Source of the DNA: QHWK01 sp035315685
Lineage (GTDB): Bacteria > Acidobacteriota > Vicinamibacteria > Vicinamibacterales > CAVVIG01
Direction of reading: 5' to 3'
Assembly (NCBI GenBank): GCA_035315685.1
Contig: DATFXR010000878.1
Coordinates: 1 to 11,111, forward strand
DNA: 11,111 nt
The notes beneath the pieces were generated by a model. The model worked only from the letters and a program-made list of their open reading frames with translations, did not search any database and was not told the origin of the DNA. Positions 1-7,211 of the stretch are shown piece by piece (the first letter of the stretch is position 1; each line of letters opens with the position of its first letter). The translations under genes and the position numbers were made by a program.

Positions 1-586
1 TCGGCGCGAACTGGTAGAAACCGGCCGTCGAGCCGGTCATCATCGCCGCCGCCTTCTCCTTGAACACGATCGGGAAGATCGGCAGATACCCTGTCAGCCT
101 GAACACCGGCGAGTCGTGGCGGAAGACAGAGAGGTTGGGCCGCGTCGGATCGGCCATCAGATCGTTGTAGCCCTCGTAGAGGATCGCGAGGTCGTACCGC
201 AGCGACCGATAGTCTGCGAGCGTGTACTTGAACGAGTATGCCCCTTCGTTGTTGTAGCCGAGATTGATCACGCTGAAGCGCCGGAACGGACCGACGGTGT
301 GCCCGCGCAGGTTCTGCTCCATCACGGCCGGGATCGATTGTTCCCACGTCGCGCCGTACCCGTACGTCGCGCTGCCGCCGAGCATGACGACGCGGTATTC
401 GCCGGGTTGCTTTCGCGGCGCGACCGGACCGCGGTAGCCCCAGATGTTGAACCCAGCGGACCGCTGGAACCTTCCGTGCAGGTAGACGTCGACGGCGATC
501 AGCATCGCCATCGAGGTCGTCGCCGCGATCGCCATCGCCGCGAGCGCGAACCGGATCCGCCGCCGACGCGTCAGCTGCAGGCTCAC
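1..586 (-). CDS. Membrane-anchored SGNH/GDSL-type hydrolase, N-terminal part (runs off left edge)
   Basis: 195 residues are visible; the gene continues past the left edge. After a basic N-terminus with four arginines (residues 7-10) comes one hydrophobic segment (about 13-32), best read as a signal anchor that places the rest outside the cytoplasm. Next are the SGNH-fold blocks: GGSATYG at 70-76, whose Ser72 is the expected nucleophile (block I); NLGYNNEG at 108-115 with the block II glycine; and GYND at 139-142 with the block III Asn. The catalytic Asp/His block would lie outside the window. Members of this superfamily hydrolyse or transfer acyl groups on sugars and lipids, and many sit in polysaccharide loci; the substrate here cannot be told. 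The GTG at 584-586 was chosen because it keeps the basic stretch in front of the membrane segment; no clear ribosome site precedes it. An internal ATG at 533-535 is possible but would lose that stretch. Confidence 0.8.
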   Translation of the reverse strand, partial: MSLQLTRRRRIRFALAAMAIAATTSMAMLIAVDVYLHGRFQRSAGFNIWGYRGPVAPRKQPGEYRVVMLGGSATYGYGATWEQSIPAVMEQNLRGHTVGPFRRFSVINLGYNNEGAYSFKYTLADYRSLRYDLAILYEGYNDLMADPTRPNLSVFRHDSPVFRLTGYLPIFPIVFKEKAAAMMTGSTAGFYQFAP

Positions 587-603
587 CGATCGGCTCTGAT
601 AGA

Positions 604-1821
604 GTGAACGGCGCCTTCCGAATGCCGGCCGCCAATTCCATCCGGGTGCTGCGCGTGATCACGCGTCTCAACATCGGCGGCCCGTCGATTCAGGCGATCG
701 AGCTCAGCACGCGGCTCGCCGCCCGAGGCTACCGCACGCTGCTCGCGCACGGAACGCTTGATTCCGGGGAGGGCGACATGCGCTATCTGCTCGATGCCGA
801 CCGTGCCTCCGGCGTCGAGATCGTCGAGGTGCCGGCGCTGAAGCGTCCCGTATCGCCCGCCGACGACCTGCGCGCGATGAACGCGCTTCGGCGGATCATC
901 GACGCGTTTCGTCCGGCAATCATCCACACGCACATGGCGAAAGCGGGCGCCCTCGCTCGCCTTGCCGCGATTGCGTGGAACCGGACGCGTCCGCGCGCCG
1001 AACGCGCGCGGCTGGTGCACACGTACCACGGCCACGTGCTCGAGGGCTACTTCGGCGGCCTGAAGTCGCGCGGCTTTCTCGTCATCGAACGCGCGCTGGC
1101 GCGCGCCACCGATCGCATCGTCGCGATCTCGCCGCGGATCCGGGACGAACTGCTGCGGCAGCATCGGATCGGCACCGCCGCGCAGTACCGGGTTGTTCCG
1201 CTCGGGTTCGATCTCGAGCCGTTTCTTGCCATCGACGCCGCCGCGCGCGCCGACGCCCGCGATCGTCTGGGCCTCGGCCCGAGCGCAGACGTCGTCTCGA
1301 CCGTCGGCCGGCTGACCGCGATCAAGGATCAACGGCTCTTCCTGCAGGTCGCCCGGCGCGTGGCTCGGCAGCGCGCCGACGCCGTGTTTCTCATTGCCGG
1401 AGACGGCGAGCTTCGCGCCGATCTCGAGCAGCTTGCGCACCAGCTCGGCATCGCATCGCGGGTGCGGTTTCTCGGCTGGCGGCGTGACCTCACCGCGGTG
1501 TACGCCGCCACCAACGTGTTCCTGCTGACGTCGCGCAACGAGGGGACGCCGGTCGCAATCATCGAGAGCCTCGCGTCGGGAACGCCGGCGGTGTCGACCG
1601 ACGTCGGCGGGGTTCGCGACGTGATCAGCGAGGCCGCCTTCGGCGCGCTGGCGCCGCTCGACGATGTCGACGGACTGAGCGATCGCGTCGTCGAGTGGCT
1701 CGAGAATACGGAACGGCAGCGCGCGGCTGGTGCCGCCGCCCGCGTCGCGATGCGCGCGCGGTTCGCCATCGATCGGCTGCTCGACGACGTCGCAGCGCTG
1801 TATCACGAGCTGCGCGAGTGA
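604..1821 (+). CDS. GT4-family glycosyltransferase (GT-B fold)
   Basis: 405 residues, a normal length for a retaining GT4 enzyme, which transfers a sugar from a nucleotide donor at the cytoplasmic face of the membrane. The N-terminal acceptor domain opens with RVLRVITRLNIGGPSIQ (14-30), the usual first strand and glycine loop, and has HTHMAKAG at 108-115 and HTYHGH at 139-144. The C-terminal donor domain starts near 228 with VSTVGRLTAIKDQ, has FLIAGDGE at 262-269, and carries the E-x7-E signature with Glu313 and Glu321 in NEGTPVAIIESLASGTP. The GTG start at 604 gives the longest product, and the ATG at 622 is an equally good candidate because homology begins only near residue 14; neither has a good ribosome site. 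The GT-C gene follows 19 bases downstream, so the two are probably co-transcribed. Donor and acceptor sugars are unknown. Confidence 0.88.
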   Translation: MNGAFRMPAANSIRVLRVITRLNIGGPSIQAIELSTRLAARGYRTLLAHGTLDSGEGDMRYLLDADRASGVEIVEVPALKRPVSPADDLRAMNALRRIIDAFRPAIIHTHMAKAGALARLAAIAWNRTRPRAERARLVHTYHGHVLEGYFGGLKSRGFLVIERALARATDRIVAISPRIRDELLRQHRIGTAAQYRVVPLGFDLEPFLAIDAAARADARDRLGLGPSADVVSTVGRLTAIKDQRLFLQVARRVARQRADAVFLIAGDGELRADLEQLAHQLGIASRVRFLGWRRDLTAVYAATNVFLLTSRNEGTPVAIIESLASGTPAVSTDVGGVRDVISEAAFGALAPLDDVDGLSDRVVEWLENTERQRAAGAAARVAMRARFAIDRLLDDVAALYHELRE

Positions 1822-1826
1822 CGCAG

Positions 1827-1832
1827 TACAAT
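1827..1832 (+). promoter_or_regulatory. Possible -10 box (TACAAT) for the membrane glycosyltransferase
   Basis: TACAAT matches the bacterial -10 consensus at five of six positions. It lies in the 19-base gap after the GT4 stop codon and leaves only eight bases before the ATG at 1841. Transcription would then begin at or just before the start codon, as in leaderless genes. No ribosome site is visible in the gap, which agrees with this. There is no convincing -35 hexamer 16-18 bases upstream, so a chance match is possible. Confidence 0.3.
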
Positions 1833-1840
1833 CGCGCGCG

Positions 1841-3238
1841 ATGCGGGTTTCGCGCTGGCTCATCGTCGTCTGCGTGATCGCGGCACTGCACGGCGCAGCG
1901 TTCATCGTGTACCAGCGGCCCGACTGGATGACCGAGTGGAGCGACCAGGACGGATACCGGCGGCTCGGCGAATCGCTGGCGCGGACGGGAAAATTCACGC
2001 GCTTCCCCGATGCGGCGACGTTCGTCCCGGAGGTCATCAGGACGCCGGCATATCCGATCTTCGTCGCCGCCATCTACAAGGTCGCAGGTGCGAGCCAGAC
2101 GGCAGTCGCGCTCGCACAAACGGCGCTCTTCATCCTGATCTGCCTGCTGGTCTTCGCGATCACGCGGACGATCGCCGGCGACGGCATCGCGCTCGGCGCG
2201 GCGGCGCTCACCGCGCTGTTCCCGCCCATCCCGTATTTCGGCGCGCTGGTGATGACGGAAGTGTGGACCACGTTCCTGTTCACCGTCGGCGTCTGGCTGA
2301 CGCTGCGCGGGTGGCGCGATCGCTCGCCGTGGACGTTTGCCGCACTCGGATTCGTGCTTGCCGCCACGGCGCTCAGCCGGCCGGCGTTCGTGTTGTTTCC
2401 CTGTGCGCTGATCGCGGTCGGCGGGATCGAGACGCTGGCCGGGGGCCGCGCGCCGCGCCTGGTCCACTGGGCCACGATGCTCGCGGCGTTTGCGATCACG
2501 CTGGCGCCCTGGCTCGCGTACAACTACGTCAACCTCGGTCGCATCACGCTGTCACCCGCCGGCGGCATCGGACGCGGCCTGTGGGAAGGCTCGTGGCAGG
2601 CGACCTGGCCGGGCCGCATCCAGAACGAGCTCACCCATCTCGCCGACGACATCGAGGATCGCGGCGAGCTCGACGCACAGGTGCGAGCGGTGGCCGCGCG
2701 CGAGCATGTCGATCCCGGACCGATGCTCGAATACGTCCACCAGTGGGAAGACATCCGCGACATCTGGACGAAGCCGACCGATCCGGTCCAGCGCGCCGCC
2801 GCCCGTGTCGCGGCTGACCAGGAATACGGCCGCGTGGCGATTGCCAACGTGCGGAGCGACTCGATCGCTCATCTCGTCAAGCGACTGGCGCGAGGCGTGT
2901 TCGTGCTGTGGGCGGGCGACATTCCAATCCGCTACAGCCGGATCAACCTGACGCCGGCAATCGTGATTCGCTTCTTCTGGGCGGTGCAGGCGGTTCTGGT
3001 GGCCGCTTCGATCGCCGGGCTCGTTGCGCTCGCCCGTGGCGGCCGCGGCGTCGAGGCGCTGCTGCTCGCGGCGCCGCTCGTGTACATCACGGCGGTTCAT
3101 TTTCCGCTGCTCACCGAGGCCCGGCAGTCATTGCCAGCGAAGCCGGTGGTGCTGCTGCTGGCAGCCCTGGCCATCGGGCACGCGTTCGCTCGCTCACTTG
3201 CCGGCAAAGCGCAGGTTCATGAACGCCAGCATCTCTGA
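1841..3238 (+). CDS. GT-C membrane glycosyltransferase, PMT/ArnT-like (GT39-type)
   Basis: 465 residues from the ATG at 1841. The frame is open further upstream to 1730, but that extension would lie over the GT4 gene and has no hydrophobic character, so it was not used. A first membrane segment (about 5-23) is followed by an extracytoplasmic loop with SDQDGYRRLGESLARTG (34-50), then PEVIRTPAYPIF (63-74). This acidic loop ahead of an RTPAYP-type motif is typical of dolichyl/undecaprenyl-phosphate sugar transferases, where its Asp takes part in catalysis. Hydrophobic segments follow near 87-108, 115-135, 140-157, 165-182, 184-198 and 208-224, then a soluble stretch of roughly 130 residues, then three or four more near the C-terminus. 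The likely role is sugar transfer from a polyprenyl-phosphate donor to a glycan, lipid or protein outside the membrane. The last 45 bases overlap the convergent flavoprotein gene. Confidence 0.82.
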   Translation: MRVSRWLIVVCVIAALHGAAFIVYQRPDWMTEWSDQDGYRRLGESLARTGKFTRFPDAATFVPEVIRTPAYPIFVAAIYKVAGASQTAVALAQTALFILICLLVFAITRTIAGDGIALGAAALTALFPPIPYFGALVMTEVWTTFLFTVGVWLTLRGWRDRSPWTFAALGFVLAATALSRPAFVLFPCALIAVGGIETLAGGRAPRLVHWATMLAAFAITLAPWLAYNYVNLGRITLSPAGGIGRGLWEGSWQATWPGRIQNELTHLADDIEDRGELDAQVRAVAAREHVDPGPMLEYVHQWEDIRDIWTKPTDPVQRAAARVAADQEYGRVAIANVRSDSIAHLVKRLARGVFVLWAGDIPIRYSRINLTPAIVIRFFWAVQAVLVAASIAGLVALARGGRGVEALLLAAPLVYITAVHFPLLTEARQSLPAKPVVLLLAALAIGHAFARSLAGKAQVHERQHL

Positions 3239-4639
3239 CAGCCAGGCGCCATTTCCGGTGTCGGCGCTGGTGTCGAGATAATCGGCGGCCTTCATCCCGA
3301 GCAGCACGTTGTCGTCCATGCTGTTGTTGAGAAACAGCCCGTGCCGTCCGAGCGTGAGCACGTTCGGTACCGCATGGACGCCTTCGAGCACCGGGATCAA
3401 GTGCTCTTCGAAATCGAGCTCGTAGACCGGGTACGCGGTCGGAATACCGGTGACATAGTAGGACTCGACCTCCGCTTCGGTGACGCCGTAGCCCATCTTC
3501 GAGATGTCCTCGAGCGCGATGCGGTAGAGCGTCTCGTCGCTCGCGTTCCAGTACTCGTCGTCTTTCCAGCAGGACAGCTCGATGCAGAGAATCGTGCGAT
3601 CGTCCCGAATCATGTACGGGCTGACGTTCTTCTGCTCGGACACGCGGTTGACGCGGAAATGCTCGTCGAGCAGGTACACCCAGTGGAAGTCGGTCAGCTG
3701 CCGGCGCTCGAGCACGATGTAAATGAGCTTGAGGCTGCGGTAGCGCAGCTTCGCGGCATGCTCGACGACTGCAGCAGGAAGCGCCGGCGACATCATGTTC
3801 ACGAGGGCCGGGAGCGGCAGCGTCGACAGTACGATGTCCGTCTCCAGCGCGTTCTCGAAACCGTCTCGCGTCTTGAAGACGACCCGCGAGATGCCGCCGT
3901 CGTGACCATCGCGCTCCAGCGCGACGACCGGCGTCTCGAGGCAGATGCAGCCGCCCGCCTTTCTGATCTCGGCGGCCATGCCCTCGTAGAGCACGCTGAT
4001 GCCCTGGCGCGGGTACATGTACTTCGTGAAGTAGGTCGCCGGATCGGCTTTGATGCCGAGCGTCCTGAGAATGATGTTCTTGAGATTCAGCTTGGCGACC
4101 CGCTGCGCCTGCTTCGACGAGATCTGTCCGGTGGGCAGCCCCCAGACGCGCGCCGAGTAGATGCCGAAGCACAAGTCGTACAGCGTGCGACCGAGATTGC
4201 GCACGCCCCACTCCTCGAACGAGTGCTCCTTGCGCGGCGGCGCCAGCGTCGATTTCACCGTCGCGGCGATGTAGTCGAAGATGATCCGCGCCGAAAGCAT
4301 CGGGCTGACGCCGGTGAGCACCTGCATCATCTCGAGCGGGTAGATGTAGTACTTGCCTCTGAGGAGGACGCGCGTGCCGCGGGTGAGGATCAGCGGATCG
4401 TCGCCGAACAGCGGTTTGATCGCGTCGACGATCCCGCGACTCTCCGGCGTTTCGCGAATGTGAAACGTGTGCGGTCCATAATCGACGGCGTACGACCCGA
4501 CGGCGATCGTCTTGCCCATGCCGCCGACAGCGCCGTCGCGCTCGAGAACCGTCACCGGATAACCGCGGCGCGACAACTGCCACGCCGCGGACATGCCGGC
4601 CGGGCCGGCGCCGAGAATCGCGACGCGAGGTTTGGTCAT
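3194..4639 (-). CDS. FAD-dependent oxidoreductase, UDP-galactopyranose mutase / protoporphyrinogen oxidase-like
   Basis: 481 residues. The N-terminus is a dinucleotide-binding Rossmann motif, VAILGAGPAG (6-15), with the ribose-binding acid Glu33 and then GGMGKT (39-44), as in amine-oxidase/protoporphyrinogen-oxidase-type flavoproteins and UDP-galactopyranose mutase. Near the C-terminus, GRHGLFLNNSMDDN resembles the second FAD-contact motif of the mutase group (GR-x-G, then an Asn-x-Asp element and a glycine/alanine helix). The family holds oxidases, desaturases and sugar-ring mutases, and similar proteins are common in cell-envelope sugar loci, so a sugar-nucleotide or polyprenyl substrate is likely but not shown. 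It begins seven bases after the methyltransferase stop and is the last gene of the operon. No clear ribosome site precedes its ATG, so it may depend on translational coupling. Its end overlaps the convergent GT-C gene by 45 bases. Confidence 0.8.
   Translation of the reverse strand: MTKPRVAILGAGPAGMSAAWQLSRRGYPVTVLERDGAVGGMGKTIAVGSYAVDYGPHTFHIRETPESRGIVDAIKPLFGDDPLILTRGTRVLLRGKYYIYPLEMMQVLTGVSPMLSARIIFDYIAATVKSTLAPPRKEHSFEEWGVRNLGRTLYDLCFGIYSARVWGLPTGQISSKQAQRVAKLNLKNIILRTLGIKADPATYFTKYMYPRQGISVLYEGMAAEIRKAGGCICLETPVVALERDGHDGGISRVVFKTRDGFENALETDIVLSTLPLPALVNMMSPALPAAVVEHAAKLRYRSLKLIYIVLERRQLTDFHWVYLLDEHFRVNRVSEQKNVSPYMIRDDRTILCIELSCWKDDEYWNASDETLYRIALEDISKMGYGVTEAEVESYYVTGIPTAYPVYELDFEEHLIPVLEGVHAVPNVLTLGRHGLFLNNSMDDNVLLGMKAADYLDTSADTGNGAWLSEMLAFMNLRFAGK
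3198..3224. other. Two 10-base perfect palindromes in the convergent gene overlap
   Basis: TTGCCGGCAA (3198-3207) and GTTCATGAAC (3215-3224) are each perfectly self-complementary, with centres 17 bases apart. GCGTTC at 3182-3187 is also complementary to GAACGC at 3221-3226. The cluster spans the region where the plus-strand glycosyltransferase and the minus-strand flavoprotein genes overlap. There is no T-tract on either side, so it does not look like a normal intrinsic terminator. Constraint from coding on both strands, or chance, could produce it. Confidence 0.25.
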
Positions 4640-4646
4640 CAGCAGT

Positions 4647-5309
4647 TCAGCGGACCATCGATGGGGGCCGTTCGGCCTCGACGAAGTAGTACAGGTTCAC
4701 GGCGAACGGCAGCGCGCGCACCGGCAGCGTGAAGCCCTCTCGAATCCTCAAGCCGGCGGCGCCGATCCAGCGCCGCATGCGCCGGGGCGTCGTCAACGTG
4801 ACGTGGTCCGGGTAGCGGATCGGAAACTTGCGCAGCAGCAGGCGGCCGAGGCTCATCGTCACGTCGTTCGGCACGACCATCAGCACGCGCCCGCCGGGCT
4901 TCAGCACGCGCTGCGCTTCGGCGAGGATGCGCTGCGGATCGCGCGTGTGCTCGAGGACTGCGATGAGCAGCACGACCTCGAACGCCGCCGACGCGAACGG
5001 CAGGTCGTAGCCGTCCGCACACAGCAGATGCCGCGACTTCGCGCGGGCGCGCTCGACCCGCGTCATCGACACGTCCATCTGAATGGGACGGGTCGACGTT
5101 CCGTCGAACATCAGGCCTTCGCCGCAGCCGACCTCGAGGATCGCGCTGCCGGCGACTGCGCCGACGCGCCGCCGCACTTCGTCGCGATACATGCGGTAGA
5201 AGTAGCCGACCACACCGGTAATCTGCGCGTCGTGGCCCTCGACTTCGGCCACGTACTCGTGGAGCGCGCGCTCATTGAGCTGGCGCGGTTTCGTGACGGA
5301 AGAAGTCAT
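4647..5309 (-). CDS. Class I SAM-dependent methyltransferase
   Basis: 220 residues. The Methyltransf_11-type fold is clear: motif I ILEVGCGEG (57-65) binds S-adenosylmethionine, Asp79 in PIQMDVS ends the second strand, ADGYDLPFAS (98-107) is the motif II region, VLEH (118-121) follows, and RVLKPGGRVLMVVPN (134-148) is the usual beta-hairpin after it. The C-terminal part (about 165-215) is more variable and likely sets the acceptor. Methyltransferases of this kind in polysaccharide loci methylate sugar hydroxyls or terminate chains, but quinone-type acceptors have the same fold, so the substrate stays open. The chosen ATG overlaps the end of the preceding SDR gene by 38 bases. No ribosome site is visible and there is no better in-frame start close by. 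The flavoprotein gene starts seven bases downstream. Confidence 0.85.
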   Translation of the reverse strand: MTSSVTKPRQLNERALHEYVAEVEGHDAQITGVVGYFYRMYRDEVRRRVGAVAGSAILEVGCGEGLMFDGTSTRPIQMDVSMTRVERARAKSRHLLCADGYDLPFASAAFEVVLLIAVLEHTRDPQRILAEAQRVLKPGGRVLMVVPNDVTMSLGRLLLRKFPIRYPDHVTLTTPRRMRRWIGAAGLRIREGFTLPVRALPFAVNLYYFVEAERPPSMVR

Positions 5310-6204
5310 GCAGGCGGCGGATGCCGGCGTCGAACGGCAGGGACGCGACGCCGCCGAAGCGATCCCGGACGGTGGTGTCCATGCTGCGGAACTCGATGTA
5401 TTCCTCGACGTGGCCCTCGTGGCGGATCGCGACCTCGACGCCGACCGCGCATGCCATCGCGCGAACCACCTCGTCGACGGTCGACGGACTTCCGCACGCC
5501 AGATCGAGAGTGCCGCTGAAGCCGGCGTCGGCGACGATCCGCAGCAGCACGTCCACTGCGTCGTCCACGTACATGAAGTCGATCAGGTTGCAGCCGTTGC
5601 CGCGAACCGTGAACTCGCGCTGGCCGGCCATGATGGCGCGCAGCCAGCGTGTGGTGATCTTGCGCGGCGCCTCGTACGGACCGTACGCGCCGAAGAAGCG
5701 GACGTTGGCGTAGCTCGCGAGCGCATGGCGAACGTCGGTAAAGAACGTCACGTACCGCTCGGACGCGAGCTTGGCGATCGCGTAGGGGAGCCGTGGGTTG
5801 ACGGGCGTTGCCGGTGTCACCGGGCCGGTCAGCCCGTCGTACACCGCGCCCGACGACATGTAGACCATGCGATCGACCGCCGCCCGCTCGAGAAACGTGA
5901 CGACCGCGACCGTGTTCAGCTGAAGGTCCCAGAGCGGCCGTGACGCCGACGCCGCGGGATCGCCGTTGGCGGCCAGATACAGCGCCGCGTCCGCACGACC
6001 GAACGAAGCGCTTGCTGCCGTGACTGCGTCAGGGTCGAGCAGGTCGCAGCGCACGGCGGTGACGTGGCCGAGCCGATGCTCGGCGACGAATGCCGGCAAG
6101 TCGGTCGTCGACTTGTAGATCGCGAGAATGCGCCAGTCGCGCGGCGCGCGCAGCAGCACGTTGCGACCGATGAAGCCCGAGGCGCCGGTCACGATCACCT
6201 TCAT
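5272..6204 (-). CDS. NAD-dependent epimerase/dehydratase (extended SDR), second of a tandem pair
   Basis: 310 residues, the normal size for an extended short-chain dehydrogenase/reductase acting on sugar nucleotides. NAD(P) is bound by TGASGFIG (6-13). The catalytic elements are SSGAVY (117-122) and YAIAK (141-145) with Tyr141 and Lys145. FFGAYGP (170-176) follows, as do the substrate-domain elements FTVRGNG (198-204) and DFMYVDDAVDVLL (209-221), typical of nucleotide-sugar epimerases and reductases. The position after the Ser element that often holds an acidic residue in 4,6-dehydratases is Ala here, so an epimerase or 4-ketoreductase role is more likely than dehydration (inference). It starts 16 bases after the upstream SDR and overlaps the methyltransferase gene by 38 bases at its 3' end. 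It shares only fold-level features with its neighbour, so it is not a recent duplicate. Confidence 0.87.
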   Translation of the reverse strand: MKVIVTGASGFIGRNVLLRAPRDWRILAIYKSTTDLPAFVAEHRLGHVTAVRCDLLDPDAVTAASASFGRADAALYLAANGDPAASASRPLWDLQLNTVAVVTFLERAAVDRMVYMSSGAVYDGLTGPVTPATPVNPRLPYAIAKLASERYVTFFTDVRHALASYANVRFFGAYGPYEAPRKITTRWLRAIMAGQREFTVRGNGCNLIDFMYVDDAVDVLLRIVADAGFSGTLDLACGSPSTVDEVVRAMACAVGVEVAIRHEGHVEEYIEFRSMDTTVRDRFGGVASLPFDAGIRRLHDFFRHETAPAQ

Positions 6205-6220
6205 GCTGGACGGCGACTGC

Positions 6221-7201
6221 TCACGCCGGCGATCCGACCGGGGCCCCGGCGAAGTGCTCGGCGTAGAACGGAATCGTCCGCCGCAGGCCAGCTTCGAGCG
6301 AGACCTTCGGCAGATAACCGAGCAGCGTCATCGCCTTCTCGATCGACGGCACACGCAGATCGACTTCCGGTCCGGGATGCGGCTTGAAGACGATCTCCGA
6401 CTTCGAGTTGGTGAGCCGGATGATCATGTTCGCGAGCTCGAAGTTGGTGATCGTCCCCTGCGGGTTGCCGAGGTTGAACGCCTGCCCGACGGCGACCGGC
6501 TGTTCGGCGCAGCGCAGCACGCCGTCGACGAAGTCCTCGACGAAGCACCAGGCGCGGATCTGCGTGCCGTCGTTGTAGAGCGTGATCGGGGCGTGCTGCA
6601 GCGCCTGCAGCGTCATCCCGCGAATCGCGCCGTCGCCGACCTGGCGCGGGCCGTAGACGTTGAACGGCCGCACGATCGTCAGCGGCAGGCCGTCTTCCTT
6701 GTAGTGCGCGAAAGACAGGTGCTCCGACGCGAGCTTGCTGGCGGCGTAGACCCATCGGTTTTCGCCGACCGGTCCAATCGTCGTGAGGTCGTCTTCCTTG
6801 CCCTTGTGGATGAACGGTCCGTAGACCTCGCTCGTCGAGAACTCGACGAAGCGCTCCACGCCGGTTGCCAGCGCGGCCCGCACGACGCTGTTGGTGCCGA
6901 GCAGGTTCACCTCGATCGTCGTCACCGCATTGCGATCGACCGAGTAGACGCCGGCGATGGCCGCGCAGTGGATGACGACGTGGCAGCCCGCGATTGCGCG
7001 TCGCGCCGCCTCGGCGTCCATCACGTCGCCTTTGATGAACGTCAGGTTGGGATGGCCGTCGAGATGCGCGAACTGAATCGCGTTGCGGTGCAGATTGTCA
7101 TAGACGACGACTTCGTTGTCGGCGATCAGCTGTTCGGCGAGATGCGATCCGATGAAGCCGGCGCCGCCGGTGATGCACACACGCTTGTTCGTCAGAGCCA
7201 T
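6221..7201 (-). CDS. NAD-dependent epimerase/dehydratase/decarboxylase (extended SDR), first of a tandem pair
   Basis: 326 residues. It opens with TGGAGFIGSH (11-20), with Asp35 after the second strand as the NAD-ribose contact. The active site is STSEVYG (122-128) and YAASK (152-156). RPFNVYGPRQ (178-187) and IRAWCFVEDFVDGVLRC (215-231) are substrate-domain motifs seen in sugar-nucleotide 4-epimerases, 4,6-dehydratases and UDP-glucuronate decarboxylases. A Ser-Glu pair rather than the Asp-Glu pair of RmlB-type dehydratases is usual in decarboxylase-like and several epimerase-like members, so the exact reaction cannot be fixed. It begins 14 bases after the regulator stop, behind a good ribosome site. 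With the next gene it could form a two-step conversion of one nucleotide sugar. A LegB-like role (4,6-dehydration ahead of legionaminic acid) is possible given the NeuB/NeuC pair, but unproven. Confidence 0.88.
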   Translation of the reverse strand: MALTNKRVCITGGAGFIGSHLAEQLIADNEVVVYDNLHRNAIQFAHLDGHPNLTFIKGDVMDAEAARRAIAGCHVVIHCAAIAGVYSVDRNAVTTIEVNLLGTNSVVRAALATGVERFVEFSTSEVYGPFIHKGKEDDLTTIGPVGENRWVYAASKLASEHLSFAHYKEDGLPLTIVRPFNVYGPRQVGDGAIRGMTLQALQHAPITLYNDGTQIRAWCFVEDFVDGVLRCAEQPVAVGQAFNLGNPQGTITNFELANMIIRLTNSKSEIVFKPHPGPEVDLRVPSIEKAMTLLGYLPKVSLEAGLRRTIPFYAEHFAGAPVGSPA

Positions 7202-7211
7202 GCGGTCGACA

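Noticed and set aside
1091..1107. GCGCGC inverted repeat (hairpin-like) in the GT4 gene
   Set aside because: Alternating GC runs are frequent in this composition, it is inside a coding region, and no T-tract follows.
1730..1840. A 37-codon upstream extension of the GT-C gene
   Set aside because: It overlaps the end of the GT4 gene and lacks hydrophobic character. The ATG at 1841 is followed at once by a positively charged, hydrophobic membrane segment.
583..2073. Long minus-strand open frame (496 codons) opposite the GT4 gene
   Set aside because: It is arginine/aspartate-rich low-complexity translation with no motif, and it lies antisense to a well-supported glycosyltransferase. GC-rich codon use commonly keeps such frames open.
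3111..4583. Minus-strand frame of 490 codons overlapping the flavoprotein gene in another frame
   Set aside because: It covers almost the same bases as the flavoprotein frame but gives an Arg/Ala/His-rich sequence without motifs.
3341..4732. Long plus-strand open frame (463 codons) opposite the flavoprotein gene
   Set aside because: The translation has shadow composition rich in Arg, Asp, Val and His and shows no domain motif; the minus-strand frame has clear FAD-binding motifs.
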